Origin: Diadema setosum
Taxonomy: Eukaryota > Echinodermata > Echinoidea > Diadematoida > Diadematidae
Assembly: GCF_964275005.1 (NCBI RefSeq)
Contig: NC_092689.1
Location: 4,648,674 to 4,712,673 of the forward strand
Direction: 5' to 3'
Length of the DNA stretch: 64,000 nucleotides
Shown here: positions 11,984 to 27,100 of the stretch, piece by piece
Layout of the letters: every line of letters begins with the position of its first letter
Numbering within the stretch: the stretch's first letter is position 1
Made by a program: the position numbers and the translations under genes
The notes under the pieces: generated by a model
What the model saw: only the letters and a program-made list of their open reading frames with translations
What the model was told of the DNA's origin: nothing
Databases searched by the model: none

Positions 11984-14900
11984 GTAAGTCATGCACTTCC
12001 AACAATTATTATTCATACATTGAGAAGTACGACATTTTCTAGCCTCCCATGCCTTTATTTTAGTAGTATATATGGTTATCTAATTTACACTACACCGAGA
12101 AACCTTAACCAAAACCAACCATTCGATATTTCCAAAACGTCTTGATAACCCGTCCCTCCCCTTCCTCCCCCCCCCCCCGCGACATTTGCCCCGCTGACTC
12201 CTGGTTATTGCTTCGCATATATTGATTATGCAGCATTGTTTAGCCGATTAGTGCTCCAAAGATACGCTCCGTCATTCTACACTATCGGTATATATTGTTC
12301 TGTGAGGCTGAATTGCTTGAGATTATTTTCTTATGCCCACAATGATATGATGGGAGTCGAAAGGGGAGGGGATTAAACACGTAGGACCCTAATTTCGATA
12401 TTAGTTTTAGTGTCAATTTTTCTACTTCTTGTCATTCTGCCCAGGAGGTTATGTTTTTGCCGGCGTTTGTTTGTTTGTTAGTTTGTGAGCAGAATAACTC
12501 TTACAACTCTGTATTTAATAACTCAGATTTGTATGGAATAGGAACAGGAAATTTTGATAAGGAAGAGATTTATTTTAAGGAAGAGATTTATTTATCTATT
12601 AAGTTTCCTTTTAAAGCAGGATAGTTCCATTCAAAGCCCCAAAAGCCTGCTTTATATACCAGGGAGCCCTGCGTAGATATGCATTACAATAGGCGCGGTC
12701 AGACTGGCAAAAGATCGCGAAGTTTAAGATCGCGATCTTTAAGATCTCGAAGTTTTGCCAGTGTGACCGCAAACTTCCCGCGAAACTTCTCGCGAAACTT
12801 CTCGATCTGTTTGCGGGCGGTGTCTCCGAAGCGCGAGACTATTGTCATGTACAGATGTGCATTGTTACGTCACAATCACTAGCCATCGGACGGCGCACTC
12901 TTTCTTGTGCGCGTACGAATGGCCCAAACTTCGCGATCTTAAACTTCTCGATCTTTTGCCAGTCTGACCGCGCCTAATGTGAATACAATTAAAAAAGAAC
13001 AAAACGAATATAAATGTGATGTAGTTGACGAGCAATCGGTTTCCAAGAGAATAAAAACACACGAGAAAACATAAAAAGCACAGATAAAAAGCAGAAACAA
13101 GTGATATTGTGGTATCTAACTGCATAGCTAGCGCAAAGGGTGTAATCCTATCAAGAAATTGGTGTTGTCGTGTACAATTCTTAAAAAGGGGGTACGTCAC
13201 GAGAGATTTGTGTTTAGGGTTTCTTCTATACATTTTATGGGTCACCTGTTCGATAACTATAGTCTCTCCCACAAAGGCCGGCGCCAACCCACACAGTCAA
13301 TTTCCTCAATGAGATATTCAACACAGTGCTCGCAACGACAGACCATGTCTTGAATATGAAGAGGGAAAACTGGATAATGGGTTTGACTTTGTGGGAGTGA
13401 CCAAGTCATCGACAGTGTGGCAATGTCGAATGTTATGGACCATAAGAGGTTAGAAGAAACCCTAAACACAAACCTGCAGTTGTGCTGGCTGGCCTGTTAA
13501 TTTGACCACGTTCAGTGACAGATCACATCCATTATTTTAGTGAGATATTCATTGTTCCTTAACGATCACACAAAACTTGGAATAAGTGCAATTTGTCATG
13601 TTCTCATGTATGCAACACATTTGTCAATATGATTAGGTACCAATGGAAAGAGGAAGAATTCCCCTTTCTTTAAGACCAAAATTGCGCTCTCCATTGCTGA
13701 CAATCAGGAAATAGCAACTCTCCAACGTTCGATTACCATTTTTGTCCCCGCCGAACGAGTTCGAGCAGGGGACTATGAAACGGTCTCCGTACGCATGTGT
13801 GTCCGTGTGTGTGTCCGTGTGTGCGTCCGTGTGTGATCAAAATGTTCAATTTGCTACTTCTCTGTCATTTATGAGCCGATTTTGATTCTGTTTGCTTTAT
13901 ATGAGAGCACTACATGGGAGCTTTGAAACTTCTACACAGAATTTCAGTTGTGACCTTTGACCTTGACCTTTGACCTATATTGTACATTTTGCTACAAAAT
14001 GCTACTCCTTCGCCATTTCTAACCCGATTTCGATTCCGTTTGCTTTATGTGATGGCACTAGTTGAGGGCTTCAAAACTTCTACACAGAATTTTGACCTTT
14101 GACTTCTTTGACCTTTGACCTTGATTTTTGACCTATATTGTACATTGGCTACAAAATGCTACTCCTTCGCCATTTCTAACCCGATTTCGATTCCGTTTGC
14201 TTTAGTGATGGCACTAGGTGAGGGCTTCAAATCTTCTACACAGAATTTTGACCTTTGACTTCTTTGACCTTTGACCTTTGACCTTGATTTTTGACCTATA
14301 TTGTACATTTTGCTACAAAATGCTACTCCTTCGCCATTTCTAACCCGATTTCGATTCCGTTTGCTTTATGTGATGGCACTAGGTGAGGGCTTCAAAACTT
14401 CTACACAGAATTTTGACCTTTGACTTCTTTGAAATTTGACCTTGATTTTTGACCTGTATTGTACATTTTGCTACAAAATGCTACTCCTTCGCCATTTCTA
14501 ACCCGATTTCGATTCCGTTTGCTTTATGTGATGGCACTACGTGAGGGCTTCAAAACTTCTACACAGAATTTTGACCTTTGACTTCTTTGACCTTGATTTT
14601 TGACCTATATTGTACATTGGCTACAAAATGTTACTCCTTCGCCATTTCTAACCCGATTTCGATTCCGTTTGCTTTATGTGATGGCACTAGGTGAGGGCTT
14701 CAAAACTTCTACACAGAATTTTGACCTTTGACTTCTTTGACCTTTGACCTTGATTTTTTACCTATATTGTACATTTTGCTACAAAATGCTACTTCCGGCG
14801 GGGACATATATTACGCACCGCGTAATTTCTACCTTTCCTTGTTTCTTTTGATACGCACTGTACATTCCATGAGTTCGACACTGTACGCAAAAGAAAACAA

Positions 14901-17900
14901 GGCTCACGACAAACACTACGCAAAAGAGGTTCACGCGACCGATTCTGGGCAAAGAAGGCCCACTAGACCGACAAGATGTACAGCACCTTCTTTTAACCAG
15001 TTAAAAGTGCGTAATTGCATGGCGTGTCCTGATAGTGCAATGGCATAGGGAAGAAATGAGTAATGGGAAAGTGGAGTTGCAATGGTATTACGGCGTCAGT
15101 TTGCCCTCCTTTACCCCCTGGAATTTTCAATAGCTTTGTCTGTACACAGGCACAGGTAGATGATAGAGCCGGGGGGGGGGGGGGGGGGGGCTCCCAGCGT
15201 TTTGCCTGTGACGTTATCTAAAATACTGTAAAGTTAATTTTTCAAAAAAAAAATTGTCATTTATGGTAAATTACGCTAATTTATGCATAATGATGCCTAT
15301 AGTTGGGGTTAAAAGATATCCTTATCCCAATATTCTCCATTAAATTCGATAAATTTATGTCACAACTTCTGTTTTTATTCATTTTAAGAACGTTCCTCAG
15401 TGAAAGTGAAGTCCATTTCGTTTTCTTCAAACTTTCCATACAGTAACTTTGACCCATCCGAAACCTAAATATGTAAATAAGACCACAGGCTCATGTGCTT
15501 GTTTTTCTTCTACGGGACTTTGAAGAATATGACAATTTGCCATCCAGTACCAAATGAGAGCGTAACAGGAGCAAGACCATGATTTGCCAACAAAATCTGC
15601 AATGATAAACTTAAACCCCCATAATTCTTTCAAAATCCACGTTATTTTCTCCAAATTTGCAAGAATGCAGAGAAAGGTACCCAAAACAAGGGAAAGGTTT
15701 TAAAGTTAGGGTTTACGCTCTCATTCTTTACCGGGCAGCACCCTTACGCAGCAGAAACACCGAAATCTCTCAAATCCTTGTCAGGGATGTTTTCTGTTAT
15801 AGGGTTCAGCTAAAGGATAAGGTTCATGAAACTTGTGATGTACATTTAAAATAGATGTCATTTTCACGAAACTTCACCAAATTGTAGAAGAAGGCTTACT
15901 AATTCCAGAAAAACAATAAAAAGTGAGGGTTCACGTTTTGTGCTAGCAGCGCCCCCATGCGACATATATCACCGTAAGACCCCAAAATCCGGTGAGGAAC
16001 CTTATGCAGGGATGCCCTGACACGGTTGGTTCATAAATCTCAAGCTGTACATTCAAAACCCATGTCATTTTCACGAAACTTGATCAAATTGTTGAAGAAG
16101 GCTTAATAACTACAGAAAAGCAATAAAAATTGGCGGTACGTTTGCTAGTTTTTGTGCTGGCAGCACCCCCATATGATAGAATTCATCCTAGGACCCCAAA
16201 ATCTGGTTATAAACCTATTGTGGGTGCCCTGATTAGGTGGGTTCATGAATGTCACGCTGTACGTTCAATACCCATGTCATTTTCATGAAACTTGAAAAAT
16301 TGTAGAAGAAGGGTTACTTACTGCAGAACAATTTTAAAAATTGGGGGTTCATGCGCTCGCTTTTGTGCTAGCGACGCCTCCTTGGGACAGAAATCAAATT
16401 TGGTCAGGCACGGTACCAATGCAGGAATTATACCTTGACAAAATGCATGAATCTCATGCGGTTCACTCAAACCCCATGTCTTCTTTTCAAAACAACAACA
16501 AAAAAACAAAAACCACAACAACAACGTGTCACAATTACAGTGATAGGGTGCAAATATATTCAAAAAGGAAGGTCCATGTGCGTTTCTGTTATTATTTCCC
16601 TTGCACAGCCATAATGATATTGTGGAGGATTTAAACTACCTTTATATTAACAAAACATATTCTTGCTTGTATTACCGCCAAAAACTTACTTTATATAAGA
16701 GATTGGTTGAAACAACACAATGACAAAGGTAAACAAAAGGTAATTAATTGAATAATCAATTATTTTTTTTTTATTATAGAATCTACTTTGACAGCTATCT
16801 TTTAAACTCTTTGGTGAATAACATATCGAAAAGTAGACACTAGAGATATTTGTTATGAATTCACTGTAAAAAATGAGGGTTTGATATGAATATTGGAAAC
16901 AGAAATGAATGTAATACACTCTCTAGATTATAGACAAGTTTGCGATACACTCGTTAACATAAATCTACATGAAAAGAAATATGATTACTTTGAACTGTGT
17001 TGTTGTTGTTTTAAAGGAAGAAAGAAGAGATAGAGAAAAATGGGGCCCTATACAAATATTTTACCCCAGACAACACTAACATATACCAAAACATTATAAA
17101 TCTTAGAGATATAAACAAGAATATTAGATACACCAAGTCTCCACAAGGGAGCTCATATCGTCTCAACGAGGGAGCTCATATATTTTTGTCTCCACGAGGG
17201 AGCTCATAATGTACGTCTCCACAGAGGAGCTCATTAAGTCTCCACCAGAGACTCCAACTCTCCCGTTTTCGACGGGAGATCTCCCGCCGAAAGCCCATTT
17301 TTGCAAAATCTCCCGTTCTCCCGTTTGAGATTTGATTTCTCCCGCCCTGGCTCTGTGTCTCCCGGTGGAAAGGATTTCTTACTTATTTCTATTGTATGTT
17401 GAAAAAATAAGCCTTAGATAGCACCAGAGAACACCTAGAACCCAAGGAACTTCGCGCCTCGCACACATAAATAGAGTCTCCCGTTTGATAGGGGTTTCGG
17501 GCGGGAGAATCTCCAGATCAGAAGGTGCTTGGGGTTGGAGTCTCTGCTCCACGAGGGAGCTCATAAAATTATTATGATATTGATGAATATTATATACTCT
17601 TCACGCAAACTCAAATAACTATACAATACACGCGCGCGTCTATACCGCACACAAACTCACCAACGTGCACACACTCAAACACACATACATACACTCAAAC
17701 ACATATACATACACCTCCAACCACGCACATACATACAAATCTCAGGGGTCTACCCAAAATAATATACAGTATTTTAAAAAAGCACACATATAATAATAAT
17801 ATTTACAAAATAGGGAACATTACTACAGCTGTACCATTATTTCGAGAGAAAGAAAAAAACAAAACAAATATACAGTGTTTATATCATAGACCTCTGAGCA

Positions 17901-20900
17901 TCACATCAGTGATTCAGGAAAAATCCAGAGGGTAGCAATGAAGTTGGAAACCGAGGAAGTAGAAGAAGATATCCTGGTAGCGAGGAAGCCAGAAACCGAG
18001 GATGTGTAAAAACTGTCTCTGAAGCTATTTTGCAACTGCTGATGGAGGAAAATCGAGTCACTGTACGATGTTGACGGTTAAAAAAAAAAAAAAAGGAGTC
18101 CAAGAAGACGGAAGTAGGCTAACTCCAGAAGAATTTGTTGCAAGCTCTAGCTGTATTGATACAGCGTGTATTTAGCAAAGAGGTTCGGTAAACACAGGAA
18201 TATATTTTCACAGTTCTCTTCCTGCAAGTTAATCGGGCAATAATGTTATCTCCTCTCTGACTGTAAGTAAGTTAGTAAGTAAGTATCTATCTCTTTAAAG
18301 ATATCTCTACTTCAATGCGTCGGGAGAATACCACATTAATTCACAATAATAGAATACGCATATTAATACGTTGTATACAGGTGCATTAGTATAAGGCATA
18401 ATAAATACATTAAAAGTACATCGACTGTGGCTAAGAAACATAATATGCCACAATGAGAACATGCTACATTATTATAATCTGGACGCAAGTGTGGAAAACT
18501 CAACATTGACATGCTTGTTTGTTTGTTTGTTTTACCCACTTGCTGTACCCATGTGCAGAAAGTGATACTTGAGGAAGAATTATTGATATAACGAAATGGG
18601 AGTTTGAGAATTAGTCTTACGGTCCTCCAAAGAAAAAACAAATCTTAACATTATGGCGTTGATTGTAGATTGCATAGTTATTTTTTTTTGGTTGTTGCAG
18701 TGGTTGGTAAAGTGCCTGTTGTAAACTATGGAGATGTACGTTAAATACCCCCCCCCCAAAAAAAAAAAAAATAAATAAATAAAAAAAAAAAATCTTTGAT
18801 TCTCCTTTTGTAACACTAGATTTGGTAATCAAAAATTAATATCCGATTGGTGAAAGTGATATAGATACATGCTTGATAATACTGTCGTGACCTTGTATTT
18901 TGTAACAAAAAAAAATAATATTTTGTATTAATCTTGACAAGTTTAGATCTAATTAAGATTTTAACAGAGATACTCAGATTGTTTTAGTTGTTAAACGTAA
19001 AGATGAAATGTGTGTCATATGTTTGCTGTTGTTGTTGTTTTTAAAATCTTGTCTAGTAGACTAGTAGTCCCCGACAAGGGGTTATAAGCTCTAGGTACCT
19101 TAGCACTCGACTTGACTATGTTGATGAACAGATAATGAACTGCATGTCACAAAACAGATCTATGGATTGAAAATGATGAGCTCATTTCCACTTCCAAGCT
19201 TCCCGATTCCGTCGACCAGTGTTGTGCTATTATGGCCATGTATATGCGGCTCGGACTGCTGAACTTTGCGTAGTACGTACAAATTGTAGCGCGTACAGTC
19301 GGCACGTGAGACGAGCGAGGCCACCCAGCGCGGCCGCGGTGGGGAGCTGTTGGGTACCCGTAGGTACTATACCACACTGTACTAACGTCACTCTAGCTCG
19401 ATCTACTATACACAACTGCTCAGCTCAGCTAGCTAGCTCAGCTCATCACTGGTGCATGTGCTTCTATGCTCTTTGTTTATACGTCACTGACCAACCTGGG
19501 CAGCTATGATGCGCACAAACATAACTGAGGAACGTCCGGTCCTTAAAAGGGCATTGTACCGGTTTTTTATTCTTTTTTATATGTTGTTCTTTTAATTCTA
19601 AAAGACCCAGCGGTGCAAACAGAATCAAAATTTCATAACGATTTAGCCCGTAATTTCATGTTAAAAATTGAACTTTTTGGGTGAGAATTATGCTAATGAG
19701 CTGACGAGCCCGGATGTCGTGACGTCACAGGTGCCAACTATATCACTGATTACAAACTCTCGCATACGCGTGCGTTAAATCGTACCGAGTAGCAGACGAC
19801 GCTTAGGCCCAATTTAGCGAGCAGGCGGCACTTGTGTACTGTCCTATTCATGCTGCTGTCTCAAATTTCGCTGAACCAAATCGCACCAAAATTACATTAT
19901 ATACTTCTAAGCATATTTCACAATACTGTCTTATATTTGAACGAAATCGGTAATCGAGAAGTATCAATATTGACGCCGACTTTCAAGTCGTCACTCAAAA
20001 AAACTCACTCTTCGCGAGAGATCATGGTAAACGCGACATGCACAATCTAGAACTGAAGTTAGCCGACTAGTACTTTGCGAACGGGGCATTTACGCGGGAA
20101 CTAAACTAAAAAAATGTCATGATTTTGGCGATCTGTGTGATTTACGAACTATATTTTTCATTCGACTTAGCTCAAATAATTTATAAATTGATCTTGTGCT
20201 CCCGATTACTTGAACGATTTGTCTCATCATATTACATGGCTAACTTCAGTCTGTGCGTGCGCAGGCAGGTAGGGCCTATGCCGCGATCACTCTTGTTTAG
20301 TCGTACAGAGCAGATTATTTTTAGCGACGACAAAAAAGTCGACAACTTCACTTACGCTTCCCGACTTGCAATTTGGTTCCAATTAGCGTGAGCAAGTGGA
20401 CATGAGTCATAGAGTATTTCCTGTGATTTTGGTGCAATTTGGTTAAGTGAATTTTGAGATATCTACATGGATATGGAAGTACGCTAGCACTATACCTACA
20501 CCAGCGTTTGGATCGCGAAGCGGTGACACTGTTAGTATCTACGTGGTCAGGCACTCTTCCGAGGACACAACATGGCGAGGTATGGGTCCTACTAAAACTA
20601 AACTAGATCTAGATCTAGTCCTTGGTGTTAATACGACCACCATGAGATTTATCTCGACTACAAAACATTGGAAATCCATAAAGCAGATACCTTACCTGAA
20701 AAATTCAGCACAGGAACAACAGTGCCTGCAGGACAAGGGTCCAGATCTAGATCTGGAGTCTGGACTTTCGTCTGGACTTAAGTTCTGGCAGCAGGGGTAT
20801 GTATACTATAACGTTTACGCTGTGCCTATTAGCGCTGTGCACGTACAGCTGTCGACGGGGCGGCGAATGAGTGTAGGGGCCTACCAAAGAGATTATACCA

Positions 20901-23900
20901 CAAGAGGGCGTAGTCCAGTGGGGAGGCAGCCGCGCGAGGGAGCTGCCATTTTGCGTTGTGGGAGCCGCCATTGCACGGATCCTGTACAATCAGGTGGCAG
21001 CGCACTGTTTAATGCGCTCGACTTGAATATTCGGCGCAGTGACCTTGCGTTGTTTTATTGTAACGTCACAATGGTCATGCTTAAGCGTCATAATGGTGCT
21101 GATGTTGTTTGATTTTATGGCGTGAGTGGGAATGTACGCGAAACAAACGTCATAATGCTCAAGTACTGTCTAGTCTACATCCAAGTTCCCACTATTTATT
21201 TTGCGAACAACAAAAAGGTCTTGACTCTACCAAATGGTTCAAAATGATATGATATCATCGTAGAAACTAATATTTAAACAATTAACCACATTGTGATTCT
21301 GAGAATGAAAATGTGTAATGAAGAATAACATATAATTCCAGATATGATATGAGAAGATATGACTTGAACGTAGACTTAGATCCAGTGCCAGGAGCTGAGT
21401 GTGCGCTCCCTCTTCAATTTTGGACGCACTATTTGTACGCACGCGTATGGCGACTACTTACTCTATAGGTATAATCTCTTTGGGGCCTACTCATCAAGAC
21501 TTGAACTGGGTACACCACGTAACGTTAGAATCTACTCGGTCCTTGACTGCTCACTAGTCCTAGTCCTAGTTCTAGTCTAGAGTCTATGTGTACTGGGTGC
21601 CGTTTTCTTCTAACTAGGCGTAAGCCGTGATTGCCGTTGACCATCACTCAGTCCTCATCTTCGTTAGATAAGTTTGAACTGTCGAACCATTATCGCTCAT
21701 CATCAATGCATTAGTGCAACGTTTCTTACACACAGTTTTCTATGGGCAGCACGTTCGGACAATGATGTCAATTTCATTTTGCATATCTGGAATATTCCCC
21801 ACAAATTTTATCTAAATAAAAATCTTTTGAAGAGATTCCTTTTAAAAATTAATTAATATTGTTTGACATGTTTATTTCAGCTCCATAATGCAATTTTATT
21901 AAATAACAGTTTTTGCAGTACTTCATGTGAGATTTCATCAGTAAATTGACATGTGTAATTCGTTTTGCTAAAAAGTCGGAGGGTGGCACCTGTGATGTAT
22001 GCCAAATTGTGTGGATCGATCCTTGGCTTGCTCGTTTTCATTTTTTTTTTTCAAAAAATCATTACAGGCTTATCCTGGGTTTTAGAATCCTCTCTTTCCA
22101 GTTGTAGGCATCAAAAAATGTAGATTAGAATTATCAGACAATTAGAAAATGTCAGTACAGTTTTCTTTTAAGCCAAAACATTATAGTTCTGGTACTCCTG
22201 CAAAAGATGCCTAAGAAATGTGTCGAATAACGCTGTAATAACAATGTATTCGATGGTTAACGACGAAAATGCGAAATAATAGCCAAAAAGGTTCGCCGGA
22301 GTCGCAGTCTCAGAACTCACCAGATCCGGTGTAGTAGGCGATTATGTCCCCCCTGGAGAAACACTCCGGGGGACCAAATCTCCGTGTCAGATTTCAGGAT
22401 TTGATGTCTTAGGATGTAATATCCTGATTTCAACCGGCGATATGGTCCTAGGTCTTTTCAACACTGTCAGGAAATAGTGTCCCTACTCCCACACAGTAAA
22501 TCTGCCAGCAGCGATAGCGCCAGCAGCCGATTATGTACTGCGACAGTACAGGACATTGGGTCGAAATTTAATCATTTTAACTCTACAGATCAAGTGTTGT
22601 CTGTTCGATGTCCATGACTGTATCTATTGATAGTTGAGTGGGAATTCTGATGTGATTGGGATAACAAAATTACACTTCATAACCGAATATTAGTGTTTGA
22701 TTACAGACTTACGTGGTGACTAAATTGCTACGTTCTACATAACACTCAGTCCCACACATTCCTATTTTTGCAGGGCATGAAAATCGTCCTATTACAGTAT
22801 AGTATGTATACACGTTGTATCACTTGAGTATGTTTCTGTGTTATTTACTGGTGCTCACATAACCCCTGATAAAGAACACATTTGTCTATTTATTATGAAT
22901 TGCAGTTATATGTAATCCTCAATGTGCGAGGAACATATAATACGTCTTTAGTTCAGATCTGAATGTTCCTGTAGATGAAAGTTGGCGCAGTGGAATATGT
23001 TACTGATTCTACAGTTTGCATGATCCTATAACTGAGAGAGAGAGAGAGAGAGAGAGCGATCCCCATCCATGTTTATTTCTTGGTACTAGAATGGACAGTG
23101 CATCTCACATGAAGAACGTATAGGCTTCGTCTCTGCTTCAATGTGTATTATGGGAATCGTATAGTCTTGCAAGTATGCGGGGAAAGAGAGTGAACTGAAT
23201 GATGTACTAATAACAGAATCTTAAAAATGTTTTTTTTTTTTTTTCAACGTAAAGAACGGAAGATTGATGATATATATGTAATCAAACTTTTTAGTAAAAT
23301 TTAACAGGCGGTAGGCATAATTTTGGTATTGTTGAAGTTTTGTAACATCTCTCTGAGGAGATTACATAGCAGCGAATTCGAAAAAACCCGAACGAGAAAA
23401 TATAAAAAGAAAAAAAGAAAGAAAGAAGCATTCAAGCTGCGGATTTAGAGAAAATCTTTCTTACGAAACTTAAATTATGCAACTGCATGATATCTGATAC
23501 TCCGCTGAACTTGAATCATAATTTTATTTCGAAAAGACATTTCCTGGACCCTTATAACACCTATACAACGGACTGTTTTTGATGGAATGATGTAAAATTG
23601 CTACCAGTGTGAACATATATGGCATCATTGATAGTCGTTCTTACTTAGCATGTTATCTGAATCTAATAAGAAAAATTAAGCTTTACCATTAGTCAGCTTA
23701 AGGTCATTGGATGTAAACGAGGTTTTCAGGTCTTGGAAACATTCTTCAAGTTTTGCAATGGCGGATGACACGGTAAACGTAGTAGGTTTAAAGACACAAA
23801 GAGTTTTATATCATCTGCATAACAATGATAACTAATACAATGTTTGCGAAATATACTTTACTGATTTACTGCGCACAAGTAAAAAGAATAGCGGGCCTGC

Positions 23901-24016
23901 AACCAGGCGCGCCGGAAGCAGTTTTGGATTGGGGGGGCAAATAGTGGAGGGGGCTCACTATAGACCATACATATGTTACACAATGTACACATTGTACATA
24001 ATATGTTACACAATAT

Positions 24017-24047
<31 letters not shown>

Positions 24048-24057
24048 CACACACATC

Positions 24058-24132
<75 letters not shown>

Positions 24133-27100
24133 ATGCATATAAAGTGGCGTACGATGGGTCGAAACATTGGGGGTGGGCACCTTGTGGAAAAGCGTGCGCA
24201 ATAATGGGACTACAATACATTACGGAATGTGATACATTCAACAACGCAGTCATTGAGGAACATTGTAAGTTTTCCTTACATGGATTATGGAATGACGGTG
24301 TGAAACCACAACTTATATACTGTACTGTCAGCAACATCAGGAGAATTGCATAACAATAAAATGCGAGCGAGCGGAGCGAGAGAGCTTGAAAATTTTGACA
24401 TTTTACAGTCCAAAAACTGCCGTTTGTTGCTATATCTTTCGCTTTGGAAATTAAGGGGGGTATCGGGCGCAACTGCTGGCAATTACTGGCGGCAACATTA
24501 GGAGAATGGCATAACCATTCAATGCGTGCGAGCGAAGCGAGCGAGCTTGAAAATTTTGACATTCTACAGTCCCAAAACTGGCGTTTGTAGCTATAACTTT
24601 CGCTTTAGAAATTAATGGGGGCGCATCGGGCGCAACTGCTGGCAATTACTGGCAGCAACATTAGGAGAATGGCATAACCATTCAATGCGAGCGAGCGAAG
24701 CGAGCGAGCTTGAAAATTTTGACATTCTACAGTCCCAAAACTGGCGTTTGTAGCTATATCTTTCGCTTTGGAAATTAATGGGGGCGCATCGGGCGCAACT
24801 GCCGGCAATTACTGGCAGCAACATTAGGAGAATGGCATAATGATTCAATGCGAGCAAGCGAAGCGAGCGAGCTTGAAAATTTTGACATTCTACAGTCCAA
24901 AAACTGCCGTTGTAGCTATGTTTTTCGCTTTGGAAATTAAGGTGGAGGCGCACCGGCCTCAACTGCTGGCAATTACTGGCTGCAACGTTAGGAAAATGGC
25001 ATAACGAATAAATTTGACGATTAATTTTGACATTTTACAGTCCCCAAACTGCCGTTTGTAGCTATATTTGTTTTTTCGCTTTGGAAATTAAAGGGGGGGG
25101 GGGGGGGGCGGCCCAGGCGCAACTGCTGGCAATTACTGGCAGCAACATCAGGAGAATGGCATAGCGATTGAATGCGAGCGAGCGGAGCGAGCGAGCTTGG
25201 AAATTTTGACATTTTACAGTCCAAAAACTGCCGTTTGTAGCTATGTTTTTTTCGCGTTTATTCATTTATATACATATCTTTCTTATTCTATCTATTTTTA
25301 TTTATTTGTTTATTTATTCATTTTTTTTGGAGGGGGGCTTTTTGGGGGGGGCAAAAATGCGTTTTGCCCCCCCCACTTTTTGGATTGGGGGGGCGGCCGC
25401 CCCCCCTGCCCCCCCACTTCCGGCGCCTATGCCTGCAACAATACCCTTTGGTACACCAAACATTGCCAAACTTGTGCAGGATACTTAGCTTTATGACCAG
25501 GGGTGAAATAACAAATTTGATTCTGACATACCACTGAGATCTTTCAGAGAAATGGGATTTATCAAGGACGGTTCCCTCGATACCCAAATATTTCAACCTT
25601 TGAGTCTAAATAGCATGATTTACTGTGCCATGAGCTGAGCTCATATCAAGCATGCAGCAGTGATTATTCCCATTATCCAATTCTCTGAGCACAAAAATGT
25701 ATGTTAAATATGGTCAGGCACCTGGTTATATCAGTGAATTATTGAACTTTAAATCTCAGACTCATAGCCATAATCTCCGAAGTACAAATGATAGATTGAC
25801 ATTGCAGATACCCCAAATCAAAACAAAAGTTACCTTAGGTGACCGATCATTTTTTTTGTGCAGCCCCTAGGTTGTGGAATAGATTACCATTAGACATTCG
25901 GAAATGTCAGACTTTAAATAGTTTTAAATCAAAAGTGAAAACTTTTTTGTTTTAGCATGGGCTTATTTCTTTTTTGTACTTCCCATGCAGCATTGTGCAA
26001 CATAGGAATTTAAGAGCTCTTGAAGCGCAGTAGAATATATAGACATAGTTTCTGCGCTTAATAAATGATTTATTATTATTATTATTATTATTAAATTGAC
26101 TAACAGTGTTTCCACATCATTCGACCAGGCCAAATTGTAAGCAGATCTAAATGGATACAAAAAAACAATCTTGCAGTATAGTAGTCAATTCTGAGAAAAC
26201 AACCCTTTCAAGCAGTTTACTCAAAAAGAATAAATGTGTGATTAGACGGTAGTCCAAACCTGTTGTTGTTTTTGAAAGTTTGATTAATAACAACTCTTTT
26301 ACAATCCTGTGGGAATACACCTTATCTCAGGCTAGCATGTGTGATTCTTATGATAACGGGTATATTACCAAAACTGTGCTACATGTTCTTTACCAAATCT
26401 GTTGGGATTGTATTGAGTTCAAATGATTTGTTTGGTGAGTTCTTAATTGATAAGTTAATGCTCTTTCTCATTTATAGTGACATACTGTAACTCACTCAAT
26501 TCTTACTTGGTCTCAGAGACAATGTCATCTGACTGTGAAATGAAAGTTTGGAAACACTGTTGAATTGCCAGGATTTTATTAACAAAATGTTGATTAAAAC
26601 AGTTTTCAAGCTCAGTCTGATCACCATGAGTGAGATATTTTGGTAAAGGAGATCGGTGTTTTCTGTGAAGTTAAGCAATAACAGCTTTATACAGTTTCTT
26701 TGTGTCTTTCCCCACAATCCGTAATACTTTTGAATGGTAATTTGACGAAGCAGACCAAATGAAGGCATTTACATATTGCTTTTGATTACATTATATCTGC
26801 TTGTGAAATTCACGTTTTGTGGACCTTAAATTTCTTTTTAATTGTCTGCGAAGATTTGCTCGAGCTATTTCTCGGGTATGGTACCATAAAGCGTTGGGGT
26901 GCATTGCAACCTTTAGCCGTTTCTCAGGTGCCAACTTATCAAGGGCAGAAGTGAATAAGATGCATGTTGTACATAATGAAGAGTTTGTTCGCAAAAACCG
27001 ATAAGTCCATTTTTGAAGATTTTGAAGTACGGTCTCTGTCATAAAGTACAAAATAATACCTTTTAAATGATACATCGGTCACTACATATAAAGGTACATT

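Larger units (their letters stand above)
23904..25431. mobile_element. hAT-like non-autonomous element with internal tandem array
   Basis: 8-bp target duplication CCTGCAAC (23896-23903, 25432-25439). Ends are CAGGCGCGCCGGAAG and CTTCCGGCGCCTATG, imperfect inverted repeats. Joining the flanks restores the LINE reading frame across RT motif B, which supports the insertion. The interior holds a CA/TA/GT microsatellite (24018-24131) and six 159-165-bp units (24329-25240) carrying GCGAGCGAAGCGAGCGAGC. An 8-bp duplication and CAGG-type ends are typical of hAT elements. Confidence 0.88.

Noticed and set aside
20447-21112. 221-codon + strand open frame in intron 1
   Set aside because: No domain, repeated AGATCT-derived residues, Arg/Gly-rich end, no splice or promoter context; it lies in unassigned intronic DNA.
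23858-24562. 234-codon - strand frame and other frames at 24.2-25.3 kb
   Set aside because: They cross CA/TA/GT microsatellite and 159-165-bp tandem units; periodic artefacts of the hAT-like element.
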